Shown here: in pieces, positions 39,012 to 50,000 of the stretch
Layout of the letters: the number at the start of each line of letters is the position of its first letter
Position numbering within the stretch: position 1 is the first letter of the stretch
From: Vitis vinifera
Lineage: Eukaryota > Streptophyta > Magnoliopsida > Vitales > Vitaceae
Reading direction: 5' to 3'
NCBI RefSeq assembly: GCF_030704535.1
Contig: NC_081823.1
Span: 4,496,501-4,560,500 of the forward strand
Length of the DNA stretch: 64,000 nt
Position numbers and translations under genes: made by a program
Notes under the pieces: model-generated
What the model saw: the letters and a program-made list of their open reading frames with translations, nothing else
What the model was told of the DNA's origin: nothing
Databases searched by the model: none

Positions 39012-40350
39012 GATGATCTCTCAGCGTGGAAGAATAGTTTTATTTACGAGAAGAGATGCCCAGATGAAGAATGCCTGAGACCTTAGCAAGAATGGAGATA
39101 GTTTTTCTCCCAAGCCATGGTCGCTGATTTCTACGACCATGATCAATAAATCATTTTCTTTCACTCTTCCTGTTGGTAGCGTAGCCCTTGAATTCAATAT
39201 CGACTCCGACATGTATTATAGATTAGAGGGCATCCTTATACATATTTGACTACAATGGTCCGGTGGTCGTAGGCTCATGCATTCATTCAGATTCTAATCA
39301 TATCGTGTTTTTTTGAGAGAGAAAAAAAATTGAATCCAAAGATTCCGAATTTTACGGCGAAGAATGCCTGGTCACATGTACTCTAGATATTGTTGGATTA
39401 TAAGGTCAAAGTTAGTTTTGTTATACTTATCTTCATATGTATGGGGTTAAATTGTTCACTCAACTCACAAGTTCGAGCTTCACAATCATAACTTTTTTTA
39501 TTCATTTTGATTAATGAATTATTGAATATTGATACACCCGTAAACGTAAGAATTACATTGATCATTAAATCATATTAAAAAAAATTTCTCTTTTTTTATA
39601 TATATTATGTGTGCCCGTGATTTGGTTAACAACCATAATCTTAAAACAAAACAATCCATTTCGTAGGCATCCATTTTTTTTTTCTAAGCGTTTTCCCACT
39701 CAAACAACCATATTAGGCACCATTCGGATTAAATATTTATAAAATTATTTAATTATTTAATACTATAATTATAATAATACTAGAAGTGTTTCTAGGTTAT
39801 GAAATTCAATTTCATGATTTTAATATAAATCAAAGACTTTTTCTTTCCATTTCTTTTAAATTATAATTGTCATTTTCACTTTTTTTTTCTTTTAATTATG
39901 AATTAGTATGATGAGAAAATAATAAAAATTTGATGAAAATTAAATTTTATCCTTTCTTATAACTAAAATTCATTTCTAAATATTTAATAAAATTATAAAC
40001 ATTCTAAAATTATTTATATTTTTCATAAACATAAAAAAAATATAAATAATTATTCAAGTAAATTAAAAAGAGATTTTAATTTATTTATTAGGAGGAATTA
40101 TACAAATATATATAAAAAAAATGAAATTTTCAACAAAACCCAAGCTGCTTTTCAAAGCAAGTAAGGTTAAGTTTTTTAATTTTTTATATTTTATTTTCAA
40201 TCCCATGTGAATGTGCATGTAGAGTGCTGAGATGACATTTTTCTCATTAGCCATGAAATTAATGGGAATGGGAACAAAAGAAGGCTGCTAAAAAAGGTCA
40301 CGTAAGATCATGTGATTAGACCTATTTTTGGTCCAAGTGGCCCGCATGTT
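39012..40350. other. Upstream spacer of the gene at 35227-39011
   Basis: No gene. The first 200 bases match the upstream region of the sister gene (46932-47200), including 'gaagagatgcc' and 'agaatgcctg' words. About 39300-40200 is very AT-rich and not matched there. From about 40285 ('gacctatttttggtccaagtgg') homology to 47290 onward resumes. Confidence 0.55.
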
Positions 40351-40889
40351 ATCACCATGATTTTAAAAATCGGACTAGACCGGTCGAACCGTCGACCGAT
40401 CAACCCTCCCACCCCCACCCCTCGCCATGCGCCCCCAAGCCTGGTTGGAAAATTCCCTCATCCCCCCTCATTTCCTCTCTCAAAATCCCCTTGTGCCTTG
40501 CCTTCCTAGTTCCTATCGCCTTCCATTTTTATTTTTTATATTTAATTTCTTAATTTTTTGTTGATTATAATTGTAATGATATGTTTAACATTTAAAATTT
40601 TTATTGTTATTTTATTTATTACACATTAAAATTTTAATTTATTGAAATTATTGCGTTAATTGACATCTATAGGTAAAAAAGCTTTGTGAAAAAACTCAAC
40701 AAATAAAGTAGATATTATCAAAATTTAGATAAAATTTATTTTTTTTATTTTAATAATATATAAAAATATATATTTATGATGTCATCGATTCGATCACGGT
40801 TCGACCGTCAATCCGACCAGTGAACCATGAATCGATAACTTTTTCGGTTTAATGACCAATTTAGTTCTAAAAACATTGGATATCACCAT
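40351..40889. mobile_element. hAT-like MITE with 8-bp target-site duplication
   Basis: A non-coding insertion at 40359-40881 flanked by perfect 8-bp direct repeats 'atcaccat' (40351-40358 and 40882-40889). Its ends are imperfectly inverted: gattttaaaaatcgg at the left and ...tctaaaaacattggat at the right, with subterminal ggtcgaaccgtcgaccg against cggttcgaccgtcaatccg. The paralogous spacer upstream of the sister gene has a single 'atcaccat' (47336-47343) in the matching flank and no insert, which confirms both ends. The 8-bp duplication and these subterminal repeats suggest a non-autonomous hAT-type element; the family is inferred. The open frame at 40312-40509 crossing its left end is spurious. 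Confidence 0.8.
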
Positions 40890-41029
40890 ATATGCTATTT
40901 CAAATTCACTTGACCTTCGATAACTCGATTAATGCATCATTTGACCTTTTGATTGTTTTTTTTCAATCATATCCAAAAGTTAGTTTCATGGGTAACACAC
41001 AAAAATGCTAGTATGCGTTGCTGAAGCGG

Positions 41030-41420
41030 GCCGTCCCTCGACTCCAGGACCTCCCTCAGCTCCAGGACCATGCAAAGGTGCGAGTGCCTAAGCCCCAGCC
41101 TTTTGATGGTGTATGGAACATCAAGGATTTGGAAAACTTTCTATGAGGCATAGGGCAGTTTTTCAGTGCTGCTCATATCCATGTGAATGAACAAGTAACA
41201 ATTATTTTCATGTATCTCTCGGGATATATATAAAGCTTTGGTGGCATACAAAAACAAGTGATGATGTTGCGACTGGAATACGAAGGACCAACACTTGGGA
41301 GATATTAAAAAAGGAACCGAAGGATCAATTCCTTCCCATAAACACAACGTGGATGGCTCGAGAGTCCTTGAAAAAGTTAAAGAAAACCAACTCTATCAAA
41401 AACTATGTCAAGGAGTTATG
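41030..41420 (+). mobile_element. Ty3/gypsy gag fragment (LTR retrotransposon fossil)
   Basis: The plus strand translates to a recognisable piece of a Ty3/gypsy gag (Retrotrans_gag-like) region, with the family hallmarks VPKPQPFDG near 41083, then DLENF, then WEILKKELKDQFLP near 41300-41335 and a YVKEL segment near 41400. No LTRs, protease or polymerase parts accompany it. It is a small broken fossil with more than one break, lying in the spacer upstream of the gene at 35227-39011; the paralogous spacer lacks it, so it arrived after (or was lost from the other copy since) the duplication. Confidence 0.75.
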
Positions 41421-42355
41421 TCACAATTTTTATTTTTTTATTTTTTGCAGTTTGGCTTAATAAGATCGGTTTCCTAATGTGAATAAAGAACTCAAATATT
41501 TTCTACCATTTATTTGTTAAATTAAGAATTATTTTCAACTATTTTATTTAAATCCAAAAGAATTAACTTTTATATAAATCTCAAATGTGAGCGGTGCTTT
41601 TGTATAAATTTCTATACACATTGTATGAAATTAACTAAGGTATTATTTGGAATATTTTTTTTGCTTTTTGTGATAAGAAATTGAAACCGAATTACAATTC
41701 TTCTTCTTCAAAAAAAAAAAAAAAAACCGATATTATAAAAAAATTATCAAACATGAAAAAACTTCTTTCATAAACCAAAATAAAATTTCTATAAAAAGTA
41801 ATTCTATAAGATTGTCATTTTAGGCAAAGGAGGAGGATCCAAAATTAAAAAAAGTGGAGATCAACAAGCAATGCTTCCAATGGACAATCTACACGTAATC
41901 TCTACGGCCATTTCTGTAATAGGAGAAAATTCGATACAGTGCTCTCTGATAGGAGTCAATTGAGCTTCTACCAAAAAATTTATATTTTCTTCAACTTTCA
42001 TATTAAGTACTTTTTCAAATCATAAGTTTTTCCAATAAAATTAACTAAATAGACATAGAAGCAACGCTTTTGGCCTTTAGAGAATTCGACCTGGAACGGG
42101 GTCTAACTCACATTCAGCCTTGAGATAAAGACAACAAATTCCATCCAAGTCAATGTGAATTTGCAGCTTTGAGTCCCATATGTGTTAAATAAACAGGCGC
42201 CCTTGTTAGAATTTTGTTGTTCCTCTGTAGTTTGGTCAATTGTGAAATATCACATGGTCTACCTAGTTGGTCTCATTCCCACATGCAACCCATAAGATGC
42301 ATGAGATGTACATTCCTTCCTGTCTGTTCCTGGAGCTAACATGTGAGGGTTTGGT
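41421..42355. other. Duplicated spacer block
   Basis: No gene. About 41820-42345 is homologous to about 49205-49735 (shared words include 'gtggagatcaacaagcaa'-like, 'gtcaatgtgaatt', 'catgcaacccataagatgc' and 'ccttcctgtctgttc'). The homology ends at 42345-42356, where the orphan exon start begins. Confidence 0.7.
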
Positions 42356-42440
42356 TTAATGTTACGGTGTCTACTGCAATGGAAATTCTTAAGAAGAAGT
42401 GAACAGAGAAGATGATCACAAGTCTTGTCACAGCATCCAT
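42356..42440 (-). pseudogene. Orphan start of a receptor-kinase first exon
   Basis: The minus strand from ATG at 42440 reads [13 protein letters not shown], then a worn stretch and ISIAVDTVT, a signal peptide and the first residues of a B-lectin domain. It is closely similar to the starts at 28229 ([13 protein letters not shown]) and 34594 ([13 protein letters not shown]). Homology stops near 42356 and unrelated spacer DNA follows. The upstream side (42441 to about 42700) is a good copy of the promoter of the gene at 34594. The rest of the gene has been deleted, probably in one event. Confidence 0.85.
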
Positions 42441-42930
42441 GGATGTTCTAATGTTTCCACACATGGTTACACATCTCCTTGATGGTTGATGCCATGAAGA
42501 GAATGCTTAAAAGCTCATGTGCTTCCAAGTCTGCTATTTTTCCATTGTAAAAATCTGCACAAGTCCCGTCAAACTTCTGAATTAACGTAGCTTTCAGACC
42601 ATTGACCACAGCTCCATAATTTTATTAATATAAACAATCAATCCTTTTCTTTCAACATTTGTAGTGTACATTGAGGCTTGAGTATCTTGACTTCAATAGT
42701 TTTATTTGTATAATGTACAGGACATAATCAATCCCCCAGTTGTCCTCAGAGAAGACGGCCTCAAATCTTGTAGATGAGACTACCCTCTGGGATACATATA
42801 TATAAAACAAGTACCTAGCCTCTATACAGATTCCCAAGTCTTCAATTCTAAATCTAACGAAAATTTGGATAAACCTATTGAATCGCCTGAAGACCAGGTC
42901 TTTAGACAATGAACATCAACATGAATGTCT
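42441..42930. other. Orphan promoter and 3' UTR of the gene at 42931-46931
   Basis: No gene. The interval matches 34595-35226: a promoter-like part next to the orphan exon start, then the 3' UTR of the intact gene ending at 42931. The open frame at 42652-42909 is 3' UTR. Confidence 0.65.
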
Positions 42931-45900
42931 TTATCGACCATCGAACATTGTAATGGTGATCCCATTGCCTGAAAATGGCCCCTGATTGCCTGAGGAGGAA
43001 GTTGATCCCCTTCCAGTGAAAAAGCCAGGCTCTTTAGGCTGAGGCAGTGTACTGTCACTACTCAGCATCAGAACCACCGAAGACATGCTTGGCCGCTCAT
43101 CTGGACCACACTGTACACATAATAGTCCCACATTGATCAAACGTAACACTTGTGACAGATTATGTATGTCCCCAACAGATGAATCAATCAGCTCCATTGA
43201 CCTGCCTTCCATGTACAGTGTCCAGGCCTAGAGAATTCAAAATCATGTCAGCAGTAGATTTTTCATGGTGAAACGAGGTTGATATTACTCTGATACTTAC
43301 ATGCCCAAGAAGGTTAAGGGAGTGGTCTGGGTGAGAAAATCCTCTGTTTCTCTTCCCACTCACAATCTCTAGCACCAGCACACCAAAGCTAAAAACATCC
43401 GACTTTGTTGAGTATAGTCCATCAATTGCATATTCTGGGGACATGTAACCACTGTAGGAAACCATTGAACATAAAAACATGAATTTACAAGCAATATAAA
43501 TAAGAATGCTTAACAAAATTACTAGATATACTTACTATGTTCCAACCACTCTTTTTGTATTTGCTTCAGTTTCGTTTCCTCCAAAACTTCTAGCTATGCC
43601 AAAATCTGAAATTTTTGGGGTCATCTCTTCATCTAGCAGAACATTGTCTGCTTTTAGATCTCTATGGATGATCCTGAGTCTGGAATCTTGATGAAGATAA
43701 AGAAGGCCTCGAGCAATCCCATTGATAATCAAGAAGCGCTTATTCCAATCCAGTTCCATGCTTCGTGTTTTATCTGCCCAGTTTTTCCTCGGTCATTTAC
43801 TAATAACATATTGAACGTGCATTAAAAATAATTCCATCAACCAAACAATCATGGATTTTCCTGAGAGTGGTTCAGATAGCGACAACACGTGTAACACTGA
43901 AAGAAACTGTGACTGATCCCCATTTTCAACTAATAAAAATGTTCAAAGGGATGAAATGGTTATCCAAATCTCTGTTATTATAAAGAAGACCCAAATGGGC
44001 AAGGGAAAATAGAAGTGAGAATTCTATAGATCCATGTGTTGCAGTGTTGCAACCTGACCATGTTTGTAAAAAATTTCCCATAAACCATGCATAATGGAGA
44101 AAAAAAGAACAATCACTCAAGTAGATTAGCTAAACTAAATCTACTGGGTTTTAGAGAGTCAAACCAAAAATGAAGGAATCCAAGCTTTTGTTAGGCATGT
44201 ACTCATAGATCAACATCTTTTCTTCATCATGAATGCAACCTCCAAGAAGCCTCACAAGATTTCGGTGTTGAAGTTTGGAGATGTATATAACTTCATTTTT
44301 GAACTCATTAAGTCCTTGACCAGAATTTTTTGACAGCCTTTTCACAGCTATTTCTTGTTCCTCTTGCAACGTACCCTGGAATTAAAACTCAATATCATGG
44401 TTAGAGTATTATACCATTAGGAGAATGTTGTGTTTGTATGCATTGTTCTTTACACTTCCCTTTTTTTTACCCTACTTTCTTCATAATGCTGCAATATCTA
44501 TGTCATGATTTATGAGAAAGAAATGCACTCTTCAAATGAACACATTCTTCATGTTTCCTTTGCAAAACCTTTATTTCAATTTGGTAAGAATATCTTTAAG
44601 AGTTCATAAACCTTTTACAAGGGTTATCATTGGATCTTTGCAGGATGGATCCCCACATAGCGCATCAACCCTAGGCATGCTAACTGGAGATCAATCTGAC
44701 CACAGGATGGAACCTGAGCTATTCTTCACCAATCTTAATCAATTCCCACCATGTCTATAAGATGATCATAGTTGAATCTAAGACGAGAGCAACAAAATTG
44801 GCTGTCTTTAGCCCAGAAAAATGCACATATTCTTACCTTGTATACAAGTCCAAAACCACCCTCTCCGAGCTTATTATGAATTGAAAAGTGATTGGTAGCT
44901 TTTGATACTGTAGCAAAGTCAAATAATGGTAACTCTACATCCTCCTTCTGTCCTCCCTCTAAATTGTATCCCATTGTCCCTGCAAAGTGAAGCAAATGAA
45001 AACAAATTACATATTGTATAAATTGTGTCAGAATGTTGGGATGTAATTTGGATGACCATGGGTGAGGCTCAATCCACCTTGGGGCCAGTTCAGTACACTG
45101 CAAACCTGAACTTGATTCATTACCAGCCTTAGATTAATGGACCAATCATGCAATTGAACCAGATTGTTCCCTTGCTTCATTTGTCCAGAATAAAGAACCA
45201 CACAAGTTGATATTTTTACTACTGTATATAGTGATACAAGTCATATGGGCTGTTACCTTTTTTCCTTAGCTTTTTCTTCTTCAGAAGATACAAGGTCAAG
45301 AGGAGACAAAGGAGTATTATTCCCAAACTTGACACCGAGCCAACAATGACCCACTCTCGTTTCTTCCCTTTGAAGTTGCCACTCCTCCCTGTAGAACCAT
45401 CTCAACCCAAGTGGAAAGCATTAGACAGGTAAACAAGGTCGTAAGATACAAAAATGCGAATTCTACTAGGAGGGACTATTGATCCTGAGAAAATTTGAAG
45501 TTCACAACCATGAAATTAGTACTTTACAGAGCCGCAGTTGCTGCAGGAATACAAAGAATGGTTCAGTTGAACAATTGATCAAACAACAAAAATGCAGTGT
45601 TTCCCCCTTCAAATTTTGCACCAAAAACATGTTTTTCAGGTAAGGAAAAGATCGATGCGATGCATACCTAATTCTGAGGCAGCCATCCTTACATAAAGCT
45701 CCTGTCCATTTTCATTGAACTCTCTGATATCAATCAAGTCACCAAACCAGAGTAAGCATCCACTTCCTCCATCTCTTATATCCAAATTTGTATAAGCGGT
45801 GCAAGAGCAGTTACTCAAGCACACTGCCGCACATTCCTTAAGGTCCATGCTTCTATTAAACCAGGAGTTCCGTGTGTCTGGCAGTTTCACACCAGAGAAC

Positions 45901-46931
45901 TTCACAAAACCTTCACCATTCTGACAACCCAGTGGAGTACTCCGAACACATCCATTAGACCAATCTGCCATGTCCCAATCATTTGGGAATTTTGGCACAA
46001 ACCCTTCCATACACTCACATTTTGGAGATCGGTTAATGTTGCAGCTTCCATACACACCACATAACGCATAACTGTCACAGCTATCCATTGGGGCGGATGA
46101 GTATAGGATCCAACCATGGGTTCGATCAATCCAATTGACACGCTGCTTGGAGCCATCAGGATTCAGCACCAACCTTGAAACAACTGAGCTGTTAACAAGT
46201 TCATAACGAAAATACATCTCCTTTTCATTAAAAACAAACTCGTAGGTATAAACAGGGTTGCTCCCTAATTCGGGAAAGCCGCTAAACCGGAGACCATTCC
46301 ACGGCCCAGATCGAAATGTCACAGCTGATCCTTTCCTCAGAATTAGCTGGGGATACCCACTAGGATCAAGCCGGTATGTGAAATTACCTTTAGAAGGGTC
46401 ATCGACGCTCTTCCATGCTGACAGGTACCGGTCCAGGCCAGTGACTGTGTTCCTTCCAAGCTTCATCCCTGGGAGAAGAGTATTGCATGGATAATCGAAG
46501 CTCTGCCATAAGAAATTTTCTGGGTTGTCGTCATTTCCATCTTTCATAACAAGATTTCCAGAATCCAAAAGCTGGGCAGTCGGATTTCGTGCAGATCGTG
46601 ATGAATTAGAAGACCAAAGAATATTAGTATTGGAACCATTGAGAATGGCAAGAGTACCCTGATCAGTAACCTTCAAAACTCCTGATGAATCATTGAGTGG
46701 AATTTCCCTGTTGGCAACCCAGACCACAGTCATGGTAGACACTTTCTTGTACCATATCCCCAAGTACCGTCTGTTTGAATCATCCGGGCTGAAGAATCCC
46801 AGTTCAAAGCTCCCACCAGCGGAAGTGAGGATCTCACCATCTCTAACGACTTGATTCAAAGCTATGGTGTCCACTGCAATGGAGATTCTAAAGATGGAGA
46901 AAACAAGCAAAAGAGTTGGAAGGGCACCCAT
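42931..46931 (-). CDS. G-type lectin S-receptor-like Ser/Thr protein kinase, intact
   Basis: Seven exons: 46931-45668, 45400-45257, 44979-44837, 44375-44165, 43773-43536, 43451-43301, 43227-42931; 815 residues. Signal peptide ([17 protein letters not shown]), B-lectin ([20 protein letters not shown]), S-locus core ([12 protein letters not shown]), EGF-like, PAN ([12 protein letters not shown]), membrane span ([24 protein letters not shown]) followed by KKKKLRKK, and a kinase with [31 protein letters not shown] and SPEYA. The tail ends ITITMFDGR. All exon lengths equal those of the gene at 35227-39011, so the two are recent duplicates; they share the Leu in the P-loop. It should be a plasma-membrane RD kinase. 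A foldback element lies about 0.55 kb upstream of its ATG. Confidence 0.96.
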
Positions 46932-47486
46932 TATGATCTACCAACATGGAAGCATAGTTTTATACACCTTTCTTTCAACTGTGACTCACTTGAAGAGATG
47001 CCTAGAAAAAGAATGCCTGGGTGGGAGCTCAGTCAGAATGCGGATGGTTTCTCCCAATCCACTGTTGCAGATTTCAATGACTATGATTAAGAAATCACTT
47101 TCTTTGACTATTCTTGTTAGGTGGCGTTGTCCTTGGGTTCAATGACACTGACATGTATGATGCGGTGGCATCGATCAGATGCAATCCATACCACATGCGT
47201 TCAGATTTTCCTTTCTATGCTTCTTTTAAAATTGGTAATATAAAAATCAAGAAAAGAATCAGAGAAAGGCTGCTAAAAAAGATGACCTCAGATGACGTGA
47301 TGAGACCTATTTTTCGTCCAAGTGGACCAACTGCCATCACCATGTGCCATATTCCAAATTCACTTTACCTTCAATTAATGCATCATTTGACCTTTTGATC
47401 CAATTGTCGCAATTCACAAAAGGTTGTGTTTTTCAACTGTATCCAAAAGTTAGTTTTCTTGGTACCAGACAGAAAATGTTGAATTT
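46932..47486. other. Upstream region of the gene at 42931-46931
   Basis: No gene. It matches the upstream DNA of the sister gene in two blocks (39012 to about 39230, and about 40285-41010 minus the MITE). The short open frames here are shadows. Confidence 0.55.
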
Positions 47487-47609
47487 TGGAGTTTAAGACC
47501 AAAATAATATATTTGTAAAAAAAAATGATAAGAATAGTATCCATTTGAAAATATTTGTCAAAGTAATCTTTTTTATCCACGTAAGCATCCACATGGATTT
47601 TTAGTGTAA

Positions 47610-48071
47610 AGAACCACCGTTGGTGACTGTGGTTTTAGTACTTACAAAAATTTCCTTAAAACCACAGTTACAAACTGTGGTTTTACAATTTCTCTTAGAA
47701 CCACGGTTACTAACTGCGGTTTTAAAAGAAGTTTCCTTAAAACCACAGTTACAAACTGTGGTTTTACAATTTCCCTTAAAACCACAGTTAGTAACTGTGG
47801 TTTTACTAATGGTGTTGTAATTTTAATATTATTTTTAAAATAATTTTTATCAAAATAACTATAAAACCACAGTTAGTAACTGTGGTTTTACAATTATTTT
47901 TAATTCACATCTATTTTAATGGTGTTGTAATTTTAATATTATTTTTAAAATATTTTTTTATCAAAATTACAATTATGTTGTAATTTTCACAAATATTTTT
48001 AAGGGGACTCATGTATAAAAAAGTATGGGATTTTAGAACTTTGCTTTTCACAAATTTTTTTGTTGACTATT

Positions 48072-48145
<74 letters not shown>

Positions 48146-48850
48146 ATCTTTATTTTTTCATATTTTCCTTGAAAATTTGAGAAAATAATTTGGTCTACAT
48201 GCATTCCCATAAAAATTTATATATTTATAGTAAATAAAATATTTATTTGTTTTACAAATATTTTCACATATGAACTAAAGAAAATTATTTATTCATATTA
48301 TTTTTAAATTTTAAAATAACTAAAGAAATTGTTTATATTATTTTAAAATTTTATCTTTTCATATGAAAATTAATGTCAGTGATTATGATTTTAGGTTATT
48401 TATTATTAAGTATGATTTGAACTTATGTCTTGGTTAAAATGTATAATTTTTTAATTATATGAAAGAAAAATAGGTAATGGTTGTAATAATTTATTTAGTT
48501 ATAATTTCTTTCATTTAGACTTTAGGATGCATTTGAGTTTTATTTGTTTAAATTATCAAGGAAACATGTGAATAACATAACATCACTAATTTGAATTACA
48601 ACACCATTAGTAAAACCACAGTTACTAACTGTGGTTTTATGGTTGTTTTAATAAAAAAAATATTTTAAAAATAATTGTAAAGTTAGGAAATTGTAAAACC
48701 ACAGTTTGTAACTGTGGTTTTAAGGAAACTTCTTTTAAAACCGCAGTTAGTAACTGTGGTTCTAAGAGAAATTGTAAAACCACAGTTTATAACTGTGGTT
48801 TTAAGAAAATTTTTGTAAGTTCTAAAACCACAGTCACCAACGGTGGTTCT
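47610..48850. repeat. Array of about eleven short palindromic modules
   Basis: Each module is aaccacagtt, a 3-nt spacer, then aactgtggtt, itself a near-perfect hairpin. Modules start near 47611 (imperfect), 47657, 47696, 47739, 47777 and 47863 on the left, and near 48613, 48696, 48737, 48776 and 48823 (imperfect) on the right. They are set about 40 bp apart within the arms of the foldback element. Each half-site includes CAGTT/AACTG, the core of plant MYB sites (CNGTTR). Confidence 0.85.
48075..48142. repeat. (AT)34 microsatellite
   Basis: Uninterrupted AT dinucleotide run inside the loop of the foldback element; likely polymorphic in length. Confidence 0.97.
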
Positions 48851-48974
48851 TTACACTTAAAATCCATGTGGATGCTTACGTGGATAAAGAAGACTACTTT
48901 GGCAAATATTTTCAAATGGATACTATTCTTATCATTTTTTTTTACAAATATATTATTTTGGTCTTAAACTCTGA

Positions 48975-50000
48975 ATTTTGGGTCAAACCCACCTCCCGTC
49001 CATACATAGTAATATCGACAATGGATTGCTTTTAAAACTTATACGGCAGACTAACCTTTTGGATGCGTATCACCTAAATTTTTATTTTTATTTTTATTTA
49101 CTTTATATTTTTATTTTTATTTTTATTTACTTTATCTTCCCCCACCTCTCCATCCCGTCCTCACTCTTTATAAAAAATGAAGCCTCGATAAACCTTAATT
49201 ACTAATTATAACATCAATTAAAAAGAGGTGGAGGTCAACAAGCAACTTTTCCAATAGCCGATCCATGCCTAATCTTGAACTGCAATCCATGTGACACTCT
49301 GGAGTATCATCCAACTCAGCGTCATTAGGGGTAGTCAAAGCTTCCATAAAAAATAGCATTTTCTTAAATTTTATATTAAATTCATTTTAAAATCATAAAT
49401 TAATCATACAAACATAAAAGATGTTATCAAATCCTTATTTACCTTCTAGAGAATTTGATACAAATCAGGGTGTAAGTCACATTCAAACTTGAGATGAGAC
49501 AACTAGCTACATTAAAGTCAATGTGAATTAGCCGCTTAAGTTCCACATGTCTTAAATAAATAGGCACCCTCGTCGGCATTTCCGTGTTCCTCTCTAGTTG
49601 TTGTCAATTGTGAAATACATAAAAGAAGTCATCATCACATAGTCTAACGAATTGGGCTCTTATTCAGACATGCAACCCATAAGATGCATGAGACGTAGAT
49701 CCCTTCCTGTCTGTTCTTGGTGCCATCATGTTAAAATTTTACAATATTATTCTCATTTAAAGAATGCCAGAGAGAGGCCAAACCACCCTTTGAAATAATT
49801 GAAAGATGAGAGAAAGACCAAACCTACAGATGGCTGGTATATTTTTAAGAAAATATCCATTTTCCCACCTATGTCAGGATAATTCATATTGTCAAGCTTG
49901 CATCTTAGGTTACACTCAGAATTGGAATATAATCCGAGCATGAGAGAAGAAAATGAGCTGCATCCTTGAGACCAAAGAGAACATAAAGATGAAAGGTTTT
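48975..50000. other. Spacer between the foldback element and the last gene
   Basis: No gene. About 49205-49735 is the paralogue of 41820-42345. An imperfect repeat of 'atttttatttttatttactt' units lies near 49078-49135. The last part is 3' flank of the gene that ends at 50001. Confidence 0.55.

Larger units (their letters stand above)
47487..48974. mobile_element. Foldback (long-inverted-repeat) DNA element
   Basis: The left arm (about 47487-47835) and right arm (about 48585-48974) are near-perfect reverse complements of each other: 'gtttaagaccaaaataatat' near 47491 faces its complement near 48960, and the 'taagcatccacatgga' word faces its complement too. The arms carry a regular set of short palindromes and enclose an AT-rich loop with an (AT)34 run. 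There is no transposase frame; the 66-residue open frame at 47620-47820 is a translation of the repeats. The type fits a non-autonomous foldback or MULE-like element. No target-site duplication could be defined, so the outer ends may be off by about 10 bp. Confidence 0.85.

Noticed and set aside
46950-46970. TATAAAA on the minus strand just upstream of the gene at 46931
   Set aside because: It lies only about 27-33 bases before the ATG, which would leave almost no 5' UTR, and the sister gene has a weaker version; not enough to call a promoter.
47620-47820. 66-residue open frame with repeated LKPQLQTVVLQF-like units
   Set aside because: It is a translation of the palindromic modules of the foldback element, not a protein gene.
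47610-48850. Regularly spaced palindromic repeats resembling a CRISPR array
   Set aside because: The repeats lie in both arms of a large inverted repeat, the spacers are themselves repeated, there are no cas genes, and the host is a plant.
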